Origin: Bacillus subtilis
Lineage (GTDB): Bacteria > Bacillota > Bacilli > Bacillales > Bacillaceae_C
Length of the DNA: 64,000 nt
Assembly (NCBI RefSeq): GCF_008764245.1
Contig: NZ_VTQV01000005.1
Span: forward strand, 54,661-118,660
Direction: 5' to 3'
Shown: positions 44,991 to 52,562 of the stretch, piece by piece
How the letters are laid out: every line of letters starts with the position of its first letter
Position numbering within the stretch: the first letter of the stretch is position 1
Made by a program: the position numbers and the translations under genes
Notes under the pieces: model-generated
Database searches by the model: none
Told to the model about the DNA's origin: nothing
Seen by the model: the letters and a program-made list of their open reading frames with translations, nothing else

Positions 44991-45065
44991 ATGATCATAA
45001 GCACTAAGCCATCTTTTTTAAGCTTTGTTTACTTAGGCAAGCTCCATGCAAAGTCTGTACTATGA
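44991..45065 (+). CDS. 24-residue leader peptide of an attenuator
   Basis: Sequence MIISTKPSFLSFVYLGKLHA followed by KSVL. ATG at 44991 stands six bases after AAAGGAGG (44977-44984), a near-ideal ribosome binding site and better than that of the downstream gene. The last third of the frame (codons for Lys-Leu-His-Ala-Lys, 45038-45052) contains the first arm of the hairpin series described in the next entry, so a ribosome stalled there would change the RNA fold. This is the layout of erm- and cat-type leader peptides, though the peptide itself matches none that I know. The frame is too short to be found by ordinary gene calling. Confidence 0.7.
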   Translation: MIISTKPSFLSFVYLGKLHAKSVL

Positions 45066-45194
45066 ACAACAGCGGTTGTTTGTATGGAGCTATTTTGAAA
45101 CCGCTTATTTCAATCTGACTTGTATGGTGAAAAACTGTTTAATAGTATAGGCTTTGCTCCCTTAAAAAATTATCATCATTTTAAGGAGCGAGCC
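45041..45194 (+). promoter_or_regulatory. Four-arm translational attenuator hiding the CD3324 ribosome binding site
   Basis: Hairpin 1:2 pairs GCTCCATGCAAA (45041-45052) with TTTGTATGGAGC (45079-45090). Hairpin 3:4 pairs GGCTTTGCTCCCTTAAAA (45150-45167) with TTTTAAGGAGCGAGCC (45179-45194), burying the AAGGAG of the next gene. All four arms share a GCTCC or GGAGC core, so arm 2 can pair with arm 3 if arm 1 is covered by a ribosome, which would free the ribosome binding site. AGCGGTT (45071-45077) with AACCGCT (45099-45105) offers one more exclusive pairing. The logic equals that of ermC attenuation. Confidence 0.7.
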
Positions 45195-45197
45195 GGA

Positions 45198-45464
45198 ATG
45201 AAATATATGAATGCACATGTTGTTTTTCCTAAGGATCTATTAAGGGAAATGCAGAAGTATGTACAAGGTGAGATGGTTTATATTCCGAATCCTGAAGGGG
45301 TTCGTAAAAAATGGGGCGAGAATTCAGGTCATAGAGAATTTCTGAGGCAGCGAAATGCTGAAATTCGCCACCAATTTAGCGAAGGAATCTCCATTGATCA
45401 GCTGATGGTTCAACATTCTCTTTCCTATGACAGTATTAAAAAAATTGTTTACTCGAAAAAGTAA
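45198..45464 (+). CDS. CD3324 family protein, predicted helix-turn-helix DNA-binding
   Basis: 88 residues. Begins MKYMNAHVVFPKDLLREMQK and contains GEMVYIPNPEGVRKKWGENSG, then a C-terminal helix-turn-helix-like part (GISIDQLMVQHSLSYDSIKKIVY). This pattern is that of the CD3324 family, related to Mor-type regulators; no member has a firm role that I know of. ATG 45198 is used because AAGGAG stands eight bases before it; the longer frame from TTG 45120 runs through the attenuator stem and is rejected. The upstream leader peptide and stem series imply translation only when a ribosome stalls, for instance on an antibiotic. The rRNA methyltransferase that follows may belong to the same response. 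Confidence 0.8.
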   Translation: MKYMNAHVVFPKDLLREMQKYVQGEMVYIPNPEGVRKKWGENSGHREFLRQRNAEIRHQFSEGISIDQLMVQHSLSYDSIKKIVYSKK

Positions 45465-45523
45465 GCAATAGGCTTGTGGGTTTCGAAACTCATGAGCTTA
45501 TTTTTGTTCGGAGGTATGAGGTT

Positions 45524-45616
45524 ATGATAGGAAAATATCTATCACGTAAAATCTTCAACGCTCTAATTGAACTAAGCTTACTATGGAATGAAACCCCAAC
45601 AAAGGGCATATGGTAA
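45524..45616 (+). CDS. Possible second leader peptide (30 residues)
   Basis: ATG at 45524 about nine bases after CGGAGG. The frame reads MIGKYLSRKIFNALIELSLL, then WNETPTKGIW. It lies between the CD3324 gene and the methyltransferase gene. It has a plausible ribosome binding site and length for a regulatory peptide, but no pairing as clear as in the first leader, and no homologue known to me. Confidence 0.35.
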   Translation: MIGKYLSRKIFNALIELSLLWNETPTKGIW

Positions 45617-45878
45617 GTTCGATTTCGTTACTATAAAAAACCACCGACAGAGCTTCCTAGGATAGCTAATGTTCACCAATATTCCGATCCATCGGATATT
45701 TTCCCCTCAAAAAATTATTCTATCCTGCCGGCCGCTAATAATAATGATATTCACTCTCCCCTGGCTTTCTATGCTGTGAGCGTAAATAGGAGTGTGCCGA
45801 AAACAAGTAAGATTTGTTTTGTATATATAATTTCGTTTGAGGACTCCCTATACTTACCTTTAAAAGGGGAGCATTATA
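45617..45878 (+). promoter_or_regulatory. Leader region of the TrmH-type gene
   Basis: A TATAAT lies at 45826-45831 without a good -35. The methyltransferase ribosome binding site AGGGGAG (45865-45871) can pair with CTCCC at 45844-45848 or with CTCCCCT at 45756-45762, so it too may be hidden. A stem CCGAT-CC-ATCGG lies near 45684-45697. Together with 45465-45523 this is a gap of 414 bases without a long gene. Confidence 0.4.
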
Positions 45879-46733
45879 ATGAAACATATTGATATGAATA
45901 GTTTACTTGAAGAACATAAAACGAAATTACAATGGATTGGTGGACAACATGCAAAAATCAAGCAAATAAAGAATATCCTAAATGGAAAAAGCGCAGATTC
46001 TGCGATGTTCTTTGCTATTGAAGGAATTTGGGCTCATCAAAAACTTATGAAAACTAACATTGAAATGGACTCCTTTCTTTTTTGTCCTGAATGTATTTAT
46101 AGTGAGGAAGCCTTTCATTTAGTGGAAAAAAGTTTAAAGAAAGCTAAAAATGTTTTTATTATTTCTAAGAAAGTAATGGAGAAAATTAGCCAAGAAGATA
46201 AACTGGATGGTTTGGTCTCAATTGGATTATTGCCACATCATAAAATAGAATTTTTAAAATTAAAAAAGCATCCTGTGATTGTAGTCTTAGATGGTTTGGA
46301 GCAGGCTGGTAATATAGGCACGATCATTCGTACCTGCGATGGAGCTGGGGTAGACGCTATTTTTATTTGCAATAAAAAAGCAAAGCTAACCAATCCAAAA
46401 CTAATTAAGGCTAGTATGGGTGGTGTGTTTACTGTGCCGATTATTGAATTTTCCAATGTTACAGCTTGTATAAATTGGTTAAGCAAGCATAATTTCCATA
46501 TATACCTTGCAGATACCCATGCGAATCGAACTTATAAACAGCATGAATATAGCGGGAATACAGCATTGGTGATAGGGAGTGAACGATATGGGATTTCAAT
46601 GGAATGGTATGATTGTCCCCATCAACAGCTGTTGATCCCTATGCATGGTATTTGTGATTCACTAAATGTGGGAATAGCCACAGCGGTCATTGTGTATGAA
46701 ATAAAAATGCAGAAGGAGGGATCCGTTTTATAG
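45879..46733 (+). CDS. TrmH/SpoU family RNA 2'-O-methyltransferase, TsnR-like
   Basis: 284 residues. An N-terminal L30-like substrate-binding domain (about 1-110) is followed by the trefoil-knot SPOUT catalytic domain with its three motifs: VVLDGLEQAGNIGTIIRTCDGAG, ALVIGSERYGIS and LLIPMHGICDSLNVGIATAVIVYE. Such enzymes methylate ribose in tRNA or 23S rRNA; TsnR and AviRb relatives give antibiotic resistance. Length and the N-terminal domain fit the 23S rRNA group, but the target base is unknown. ATG 45879 behind AAGGGGAG. It follows the attenuator-controlled CD3324 gene, which strengthens a ribosome-related role. Motif 3 has VGIA in place of the more common VSVA. Confidence 0.85.
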   Translation: MKHIDMNSLLEEHKTKLQWIGGQHAKIKQIKNILNGKSADSAMFFAIEGIWAHQKLMKTNIEMDSFLFCPECIYSEEAFHLVEKSLKKAKNVFIISKKVMEKISQEDKLDGLVSIGLLPHHKIEFLKLKKHPVIVVLDGLEQAGNIGTIIRTCDGAGVDAIFICNKKAKLTNPKLIKASMGGVFTVPIIEFSNVTACINWLSKHNFHIYLADTHANRTYKQHEYSGNTALVIGSERYGISMEWYDCPHQQLLIPMHGICDSLNVGIATAVIVYEIKMQKEGSVL

Positions 46734-46994
46734 AGCAGGAAATTTTGGCTTTTGAATGGAATAAAATAAGCAAGAAACCCTGGGACAGAATCCAAAAAAT
46801 CGATATTTAACGAGAAGTATTGGTTTAAGGTACATTCTAGTAAGAGCATATAGTCGTCACCTCGAATGTGAAAATTTCAAGAGAATCATCTATTATAAGC
46901 AAGTTATTGGAAGGATAAACCGTTATTCCCAGAGGTTTTTTACATCGTATTATCGAACAGATAAAGGGATAATATTTTAATAGGAGTAAAGTCA

Positions 46995-47525
46995 ATGTAT
47001 ATAAAAACAGAAAGATTATTAATACGAAAATTTGAATCCGGAGATTGGCAAGCTGTACATGAGTATACGTCAGACATTAACGTTATGAAATATCTACCTG
47101 AAGGGGTTTTCTCTGAAGAAGAGGCAAAGACGTTTGTACATAATAACATGGGGGAAAATGCTGAAAATTTTCCTGTAGTCTTAATGGATGAAAAAACCTT
47201 GATGGGTCACATTGTTTTTCATAAGTACTTTGGTGAGCATACGTATGAGATTGGTTGGGTATTCAATCCTAAATATCACAATAAAGGATATGCTTCTGAA
47301 GCAGCGCAGGCTACATTGAAATATGGATTTGAGAATCTGAAATTGCATCGGATAATAGCTACATGTCAGCCTCAGAATATTCCATCATATCGAGTTATGG
47401 AGAAAATTGGAATGAGAAGGGAAGGCTATTTCAAGAAGTGTATACCACATGGAAATGAATGGTGGGACGAATATTATTACGCTATTTTAGAAGAAGAGTG
47501 GAAACGAGCGACGAATAGTTTTTAA
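46995..47525 (+). CDS. GNAT acetyltransferase, RimJ/RimL type
   Basis: 176 residues. TERLLIRKFESGDWQAVHEY opens a typical RimJ/RimL domain; the acetyl-CoA loop is NPKYHNKGYASEAAQATL, and NIPSYRVMEKIGMRREGYFKKC closes it. RimJ/RimL members acetylate ribosomal protein N-termini or small molecules including antibiotics. ATG 46995 behind AGGAG. It lies 261 bases after the rRNA methyltransferase, a gap with no visible gene. A shared role in protecting or modifying the ribosome is possible but unproven. Confidence 0.87.
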   Translation: MYIKTERLLIRKFESGDWQAVHEYTSDINVMKYLPEGVFSEEEAKTFVHNNMGENAENFPVVLMDEKTLMGHIVFHKYFGEHTYEIGWVFNPKYHNKGYASEAAQATLKYGFENLKLHRIIATCQPQNIPSYRVMEKIGMRREGYFKKCIPHGNEWWDEYYYAILEEEWKRATNSF

Positions 47526-47631
47526 ATAAATCCGAACGAATTCCAAATGTTTATGGTTAATATTAAAAGCGCATACAATTATAAACAATTAAAATTTCAT
47601 ATTTCCCCATTTACTCCTTTTACAAAATTCA

Positions 47632-47653
47632 GGGAGGTGCCAAAGCACCTCCC
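47632..47653 (-). terminator. Terminator of the PTS gene
   Basis: GGGAGGTGC-CAAA-GCACCTCCC is a perfect nine-base stem just beyond the PTS stop. The minus-strand tail is TGAATTTTG, so the T-run is weak. Confidence 0.7.
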
Positions 47654-47655
47654 AG

Positions 47656-49500
47656 TTACTCAATTGCTAAAATGGCCTTTTTAAAGATGGTTCCTGGTTG
47701 CTGATTTCCTTGTAACGGATCTTGACTAGAAATCCTTGCAACCTTGTCCATATTGGTAATCACGACAATGATAGTAGGATCTTTTTTCGTATGTTCCAAG
47801 GCTTTTAAATTCATATGGGCTAGTTTCGTTTTAGGAGTAACACTCTCTCCTTCTTTTACGAAGACATCAAATCCTTGACCATTCAAGCTAACTGTGTCAA
47901 TTCCCATGTGAATGAGGATTTCAATGCCGTTTTCAGTCGTAATCCCCACTGCATGCTTCGTCGGAAAAACAGTGGTGATTGTTCCACTTACTGGAGAATA
48001 GACATCCCCGGTATTTGATTTCATTGCGTAGCCATCACCGACTAATTTTGTTGAAAATACCTCATCTGCGACATCTTCAAGAGGCAGATAAACACCATCT
48101 GTTACGGAACGCAATTCGACTTGACCTTCAAATGCTTCTTTATCTTCTACTTGTTTAGGTTTTGGCACCATCATGTATGCCAAGACAAAGGATAGTGTGA
48201 GCGAAATAAGAATGCCTAACACCGCAAAAATAAAGTATTGGCCAATGTAAGCAGGTAGACTAAAGATACTTGAAAGGATATAACCATAAATACGAACACC
48301 AAAGAAACTAATAAAAGCAGAAGCAACAGAACTACCGATTGTTGCAGCAATAAATGCTTTTTTATACTTTGTTAAAACCCCGAAAAGAGCAGGTTCTGTG
48401 ATGCCCAGTAAGCCAGATACAGCGGAAGAAACAACAATGGACTTCTCTGCTTTTGAAACTACTTTTGTATAAATCGCAGCTGTTGCCCCTGTAATCGCCA
48501 TGTTCGCCATGAACATCATCGGCATTAACATGTCATAGCCTTGATTGGCAAAGTTTTGCAGTGCAATTGGAGGCATGGCGTGGTGCAAACCAGTTAAGAT
48601 GGCAATCGGACGAATCGCACCAACGATGACTCCAGCCAAAATAGGGGAAATCGTAAACAACCAGCTTACGCCATCCGCTAATAGGTTTCCTAAGTGAATG
48701 CCGATTGGTCCAATCACGACAAGAGTCAATAATCCAGCCAAAAATAGGGAGAAGGTTGGAGTAAAGACGGTTCGCAATGTTTTAGGTAAAACTTTATCGA
48801 CACCACGGTAAATATAGCTTAATGCAAGAACGGCAAAGATAATCGGAATAACCGTGCCTGCATAATTGAAGACCGGAACGGGTAAGAATCCAAATAATAA
48901 GAACTGAGAAATATCTCCAGCTTCTACAGCCGCAGTCATCGTTGGAAATTGTATTGTAGCGGCAATGGCGATTGCCAAGTATTGATTCGTTTTAAAGATC
49001 TTGGCAGCCGATGCAGCTACAAAAAATGGTAAGAATGTAAATACACCACTGGCAAGCATGTCAATGACTTTGAATGTAGGAGTCTTATTTGAAATGATAT
49101 TCAAAGCCACAAGACCGGCCATTAACCCCTTGATCATCCCAGCACCTGCGATTGCTGGCACGATGGGACCGAAAACGCCTGATACCGTGTCCATAAAGAG
49201 AGAAACGATGCCTTTTTTCTCTCCTTTGTCTTGTTTATGATCTTCGTTGTGTTCAAGTCCTAATAATTTGGATAGCGGGGTAAAGTATTCCGCTACATTT
49301 GTACCAATCACGATTTGAAGTTGATCGCTTTGATATTTGACTCCTACTATAGCAGGATTAAGATTGAGTTTGTCATAATTGATCTTGTCTTTATCTTTAA
49401 GATTGAAACGAAGACGCGTCATACAATGCCATGCGTTGTTGATATTTTCCTTGCCGCCGATATTTGCAATAATCTCTTTTGCGACATCTTCGTGCTTCAT
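47656..49500 (-). CDS. PTS beta-glucoside-type permease EIIBCA
   Basis: 614 residues. Complete single-chain enzyme II: EIIB (about 1-85) with phospho-Cys26 in AWHCMTRLRF, EIIC membrane domain (about 105-455, roughly ten helices, including PTS-typical TGLHHAMPPI and GITEPALFGV), and EIIA (about 470-614) with phospho-His in EILIHMGIDTVSL. It imports and phosphorylates a beta-glucoside-like sugar. ATG 49500 is preferred to ATG 49509 because AAAGG is correctly spaced from it. Unlike bgl operons there is no antiterminator gene beside it. It is divergent from a dehydratase gene, with AGTCC-type repeats between them. The neighbouring enzymes hint at a uronate- or aldonate-yielding sugar. Confidence 0.92.
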   Translation of the reverse strand: MKHEDVAKEIIANIGGKENINNAWHCMTRLRFNLKDKDKINYDKLNLNPAIVGVKYQSDQLQIVIGTNVAEYFTPLSKLLGLEHNEDHKQDKGEKKGIVSLFMDTVSGVFGPIVPAIAGAGMIKGLMAGLVALNIISNKTPTFKVIDMLASGVFTFLPFFVAASAAKIFKTNQYLAIAIAATIQFPTMTAAVEAGDISQFLLFGFLPVPVFNYAGTVIPIIFAVLALSYIYRGVDKVLPKTLRTVFTPTFSLFLAGLLTLVVIGPIGIHLGNLLADGVSWLFTISPILAGVIVGAIRPIAILTGLHHAMPPIALQNFANQGYDMLMPMMFMANMAITGATAAIYTKVVSKAEKSIVVSSAVSGLLGITEPALFGVLTKYKKAFIAATIGSSVASAFISFFGVRIYGYILSSIFSLPAYIGQYFIFAVLGILISLTLSFVLAYMMVPKPKQVEDKEAFEGQVELRSVTDGVYLPLEDVADEVFSTKLVGDGYAMKSNTGDVYSPVSGTITTVFPTKHAVGITTENGIEILIHMGIDTVSLNGQGFDVFVKEGESVTPKTKLAHMNLKALEHTKKDPTIIVVITNMDKVARISSQDPLQGNQQPGTIFKKAILAIE

Positions 49501-49574
49501 ATTGTTCATCCTTTCTGACGAATCATATTGTGTCCGTTTGCAGAATGAATGATACCATATTCCATTTATTTTGG

Positions 49575-49696
49575 AAACCAGTCCTAAAATTACCCAATTT
49601 CATTAATAGTTATTGTTATATCAACGTTTTTCGTGTCCTATACTTTTAATTGGACTGGTTTTTATGAGGGAAGACAGTCGTTATTTAGTCCAAATT
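49575..49696. promoter_or_regulatory. Repeated AGTCC/GGACT sites between divergent PTS and dehydratase genes
   Basis: AAACCAGTCC (49575-49584) and GGACTGGTTT (49652-49661) are perfect inverses. AATTGGACT just before the latter is mirrored by AGTCCAAATT (49687-49696). Three related sites in the shared control region suggest binding by the nearby GntR regulator. Confidence 0.5.
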
Positions 49697-49759
49697 GACA
49701 GGGGTCATTTGAACGTGTTTCAATAGCCATAAATGTTTATAATGAAGGATGATGAATAA

Positions 49760-50959
49760 ATGAAGCCTACAATGATTACGGATATAAAAAGTTTTGCCAT
49801 CAAACCAGATCGTCACAATCTTGTCGTTGTGAAAGTCGAAACAGACAAAGGGATTTCAGGTATAGGATGTGCCACTTTTCAATTTCGACCGTTAGCCGTT
49901 CAATGTATCGTAGATGAATACCTTAAACCTCTTCTTGTTGGCCGCGATGCTAATCAAATTGAAGATTTATGGCATGTTATGACTGTAAATGCTTATTGGA
50001 GAAACGGACCGGTGATAAACAATGCCATTTCAGGTGTGGATATGGCGTTATGGGATATTAAGGGAAAGCAAGCGGACATGCCTTTATATCAATTATTAGG
50101 TGGAAAAGCACGTACAGCTATTCCTGCCTATACTCATGCAGTTGCGAATGATTTAGATACGTTATACGGAGAAATTGATAAGTTTTTGGCTGAGGGGTAT
50201 CGACACATTCGCTGTCAATTGGGATTCTATGGTGGGAATGCTACAAAAATGGTGACGCCTAAACAACCGATCGAAGGGACTTATTTTGACCAAAATGAAT
50301 ACATGAACACCACATTAAAAATGTTTGAAGCGATTGCGAACAAATATGGGGACTCATTCCAAATGCTGCACGATGTTCATGAGCGCTTATTCCCAAATCA
50401 AGCCGTACAATTCGCAAAAAAAGCGGAAAAATATAACTTGTTCTTTTTAGAAGATATTTTACCACCAGACCAAAATGAATGGCTGGCACAAATCCGTAGT
50501 CAAACTTCTACACCAATCGCTACAGGGGAATTATTCAATAATCCGATGGAGTGGAAAAAATTAGTCATGGAACGGCAACTAGATTATATGCGTGCTCATG
50601 TTTCGCAAATTGGCGGGATTACACCTGCGCTCAAATTAGCTCATGTTTGTGATGCGATGGGGGTACGAATGGCTTGGCATACACCATCGGATATTACACC
50701 AATCGGTTTAGCTGTAAATACTCATTTAAACATTCATTTGCATAATGCAGCGATTCAAGAAAATATTGATGTCCCTGAGAATACCCAAAAGATCTTCAAA
50801 AACATTCCAGCACCAGAAAAAGGATACTTTTACCCCATTGATCGTCCGGGAATTGGTGTAGACTTCCTCGAAGGCATGGCAGACGAATTTCCTGTGGAAT
50901 ATCGTCCACATGAATGGACGCAAAGTCGGATTCCAGATGGCACTTTAATCACTCCCTAA
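49760..50959 (+). CDS. Mannonate dehydratase-like enolase superfamily enzyme (ManD/RspA type)
   Basis: 399 residues. Sugar-acid dehydratase of the enolase superfamily, which removes water from D-mannonate or D-gluconate to give 2-keto-3-deoxygluconate. The ManD-type N-terminal cap ([44 protein letters not shown]) precedes a barrel with metal-ligand motifs [16 protein letters not shown] and ATGELFNNP, and the later WHTPSDITP. The downstream KDPG aldolase and KDG kinase would process exactly this product. ATG 49760, with GAAGGA upstream. Many RspA-like members have low activity, so the substrate is not certain. Confidence 0.87.
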   Translation: MKPTMITDIKSFAIKPDRHNLVVVKVETDKGISGIGCATFQFRPLAVQCIVDEYLKPLLVGRDANQIEDLWHVMTVNAYWRNGPVINNAISGVDMALWDIKGKQADMPLYQLLGGKARTAIPAYTHAVANDLDTLYGEIDKFLAEGYRHIRCQLGFYGGNATKMVTPKQPIEGTYFDQNEYMNTTLKMFEAIANKYGDSFQMLHDVHERLFPNQAVQFAKKAEKYNLFFLEDILPPDQNEWLAQIRSQTSTPIATGELFNNPMEWKKLVMERQLDYMRAHVSQIGGITPALKLAHVCDAMGVRMAWHTPSDITPIGLAVNTHLNIHLHNAAIQENIDVPENTQKIFKNIPAPEKGYFYPIDRPGIGVDFLEGMADEFPVEYRPHEWTQSRIPDGTLITP

Positions 50960-51003
50960 AAGAGGACGTTCAAAAGGAAGGCTTAAATGGATGAACAAAG
51001 GAT

Positions 51004-51044
51004 AAACGGCTAAAGGCGCCACATCCCTATGTCTTCGCCGTTTT
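51004..51044. terminator. Stem-loop between convergent dehydratase and GntR genes
   Basis: AAACGGC (51004-51010) and GCCGTTT (51037-51043) pair around a loop with partial inner pairing, followed by T. It lies in a stretch that opens GACGTTCAAAAGG, recalling the end of the MITE-like element at 41671, and may be part of a related repeat. Confidence 0.5.
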
Positions 51045-51084
51045 GACCAATGTTCTGTTGGCCTTAAAGCTAACAGTGGACAAA

Positions 51085-51792
51085 TTAGCTTTGTCTTGCT
51101 TGATGCATTTCTTTATCAAATGGCGTTATATATGTGCAGGTGTAATCGATGGCCGTTAACTCACTATATTCATATACTCTGCCATCATTCAGCAAACAAC
51201 GATTGGCAATTTTCATAGCGGGTGTTCCCTTTTTACACAAGAGTAGTTTCGCTTGTTCCTTGGTCACTGCGGTGGGTGTATAGCTAGTGATATAGTGAGA
51301 AATCTTATAGCCGCGGCTTTGAACATACTCTTGAATAGAGTGTTCCACATGTTCTTTGCTGAGGTCTGGAAAAAGTGATACAGGCATTTTAGATACCTCA
51401 ATTTGCTCTATCTTAAAATCGACAATACGTACACGTTGGAATACCCATATTTCTTCCGATTGATCCAACTGAAAGATCTGTGCATCTTTTGGCGTTGATC
51501 TTTCCTTGGAGATGTCAATCATTCTTGAGGAAATGCGTTCATAAGGTGTTCGGGTCAGTGAATTAAAGATTAACGGATTTTTCTGTAGGTTGTCGTAAAC
51601 ATACATTCCGGAACCTTGAATAACCTTAATCACACCGATTTCACTAAGGTTTTTAATTGACTCTTGAATGGTATAGCGAGACACTTGATACATTTCCGCT
51701 AAGGTTCGCTGATCGGGAAGTTTCCCATTTGGAAATTGTTTTTGATAAATCTTGCTCAATAAATCTTGAATAATAAACTCCGTTTTTTTCAA
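51085..51792 (-). CDS. GntR family regulator, HutC/UbiC-associated type
   Basis: 235 residues. An N-terminal winged helix (about 1-70; LPDQRTLAEMYQVSRYTIQESIKNLSEIGVIKVIQGSGMYV) is followed by a UbiC-transcription-regulator ligand domain (about 85-230; RIVDFKIEQIEVSKMPVSLFP; AMKIANRCLLNDGRVYEYSE). TTG 51792 behind AAGGGA is the best start; the listed longer frame adds 40 untypical residues. It lies within the dehydratase/aldolase/kinase cluster and divergent from the aldolase, so it most likely represses this pathway in response to a phosphorylated sugar. The AGTCC repeats at 49575-49696 may be its targets. Confidence 0.88.
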   Translation of the reverse strand: MKKTEFIIQDLLSKIYQKQFPNGKLPDQRTLAEMYQVSRYTIQESIKNLSEIGVIKVIQGSGMYVYDNLQKNPLIFNSLTRTPYERISSRMIDISKERSTPKDAQIFQLDQSEEIWVFQRVRIVDFKIEQIEVSKMPVSLFPDLSKEHVEHSIQEYVQSRGYKISHYITSYTPTAVTKEQAKLLLCKKGTPAMKIANRCLLNDGRVYEYSELTAIDYTCTYITPFDKEMHQARQS

Positions 51793-51911
51793 AGAATAAG
51801 TCCCTTCTTTCCTGAAATATAGGATATGTATTCTTGTACCAAGTATATTTTTTGTTTTTAAATTGTCAATGGGGGTCACTGGCCTCATTAAAACTGAAAA
51901 GGAGAATGGCA

Positions 51912-52559
51912 ATGCAACGAGTAACTATTTTGAATCGTTTAGAACAAGCTGGCGTGATCGCGGTAGTCCGGGGTGAGACGAAGGAAGAAGCTCTTAAAGC
52001 TAGCCATGCAATTGTGAAAGGGGGAATGAAAGGGATTGAACTAACTTTTACGGTTCCTCAGGCAGATGAAGCGATTGGTGAGTTGGTGGAAACATATCAA
52101 AATCAACCGGAAGTAGTGATCGGGGCAGGAACTGTTTTGGATGCGATAACCGCGCGTTTAGCCATCATGGCTGGTGCTCAGTACATTGTCAGCCCAAGCT
52201 TTGATCAGGATACAGCAGAAATCTGCAATTTGTATCAGATTCCTTATTTGCCAGGCTGCATGACCATAACGGAAATGCAGATTGCCTTAAAAAGCGGCGT
52301 AGATATCATCAAATTATTCCCTGGAAGTGCATATGGTCCAAGTATTGTAAGTGCCTTGAAAGCACCAATGCCTCATTTGAATATTATGCCCACAGGTGGT
52401 GTTAATCTAGAAAACATGGAAGATTGGTTTAACGCGGGGGCGATAACTGTAGGTATTGGCGGGAATTTACTAGCCCCCGCAAAAACAGGAGAGTTTGATA
52501 AGGTAACCGAAATGGCACGCCGATACATGGAAAAATTCCGTGCTATTAAAGGAGTCTGA
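51912..52559 (+). CDS. kdgA: KDPG aldolase (2-keto-3-deoxy-6-phosphogluconate aldolase)
   Basis: 215 residues. It splits KDPG into pyruvate and glyceraldehyde-3-phosphate. The class I aldolase barrel shows Glu43 in GIELTFTVPQ, Schiff-base Lys134 in GVDIIKLFPGSAYG, and phosphate-binding MPTGGVNLENMEDW. ATG 51912 follows AAAAGGAG by about eight bases; the longer frame from 51834 is rejected. The stop is three bases before the KDG kinase start, so the two form one operon. The product of the upstream dehydratase passes through kinase, then aldolase. Confidence 0.94.
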   Translation: MQRVTILNRLEQAGVIAVVRGETKEEALKASHAIVKGGMKGIELTFTVPQADEAIGELVETYQNQPEVVIGAGTVLDAITARLAIMAGAQYIVSPSFDQDTAEICNLYQIPYLPGCMTITEMQIALKSGVDIIKLFPGSAYGPSIVSALKAPMPHLNIMPTGGVNLENMEDWFNAGAITVGIGGNLLAPAKTGEFDKVTEMARRYMEKFRAIKGV

Positions 52560-52562
52560 GAT

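Noticed and set aside
45120..45197. N-terminal extension of the CD3324 protein from TTG 45120
   Set aside because: It would translate through the 3:4 hairpin, is not family-like, and ATG 45198 has its own AAGGAG.
44900..45197. T-box or metabolite riboswitch before the CD3324 gene
   Set aside because: No T-box sequence or specifier stem is seen, and a leader peptide with alternating arms explains the region better.
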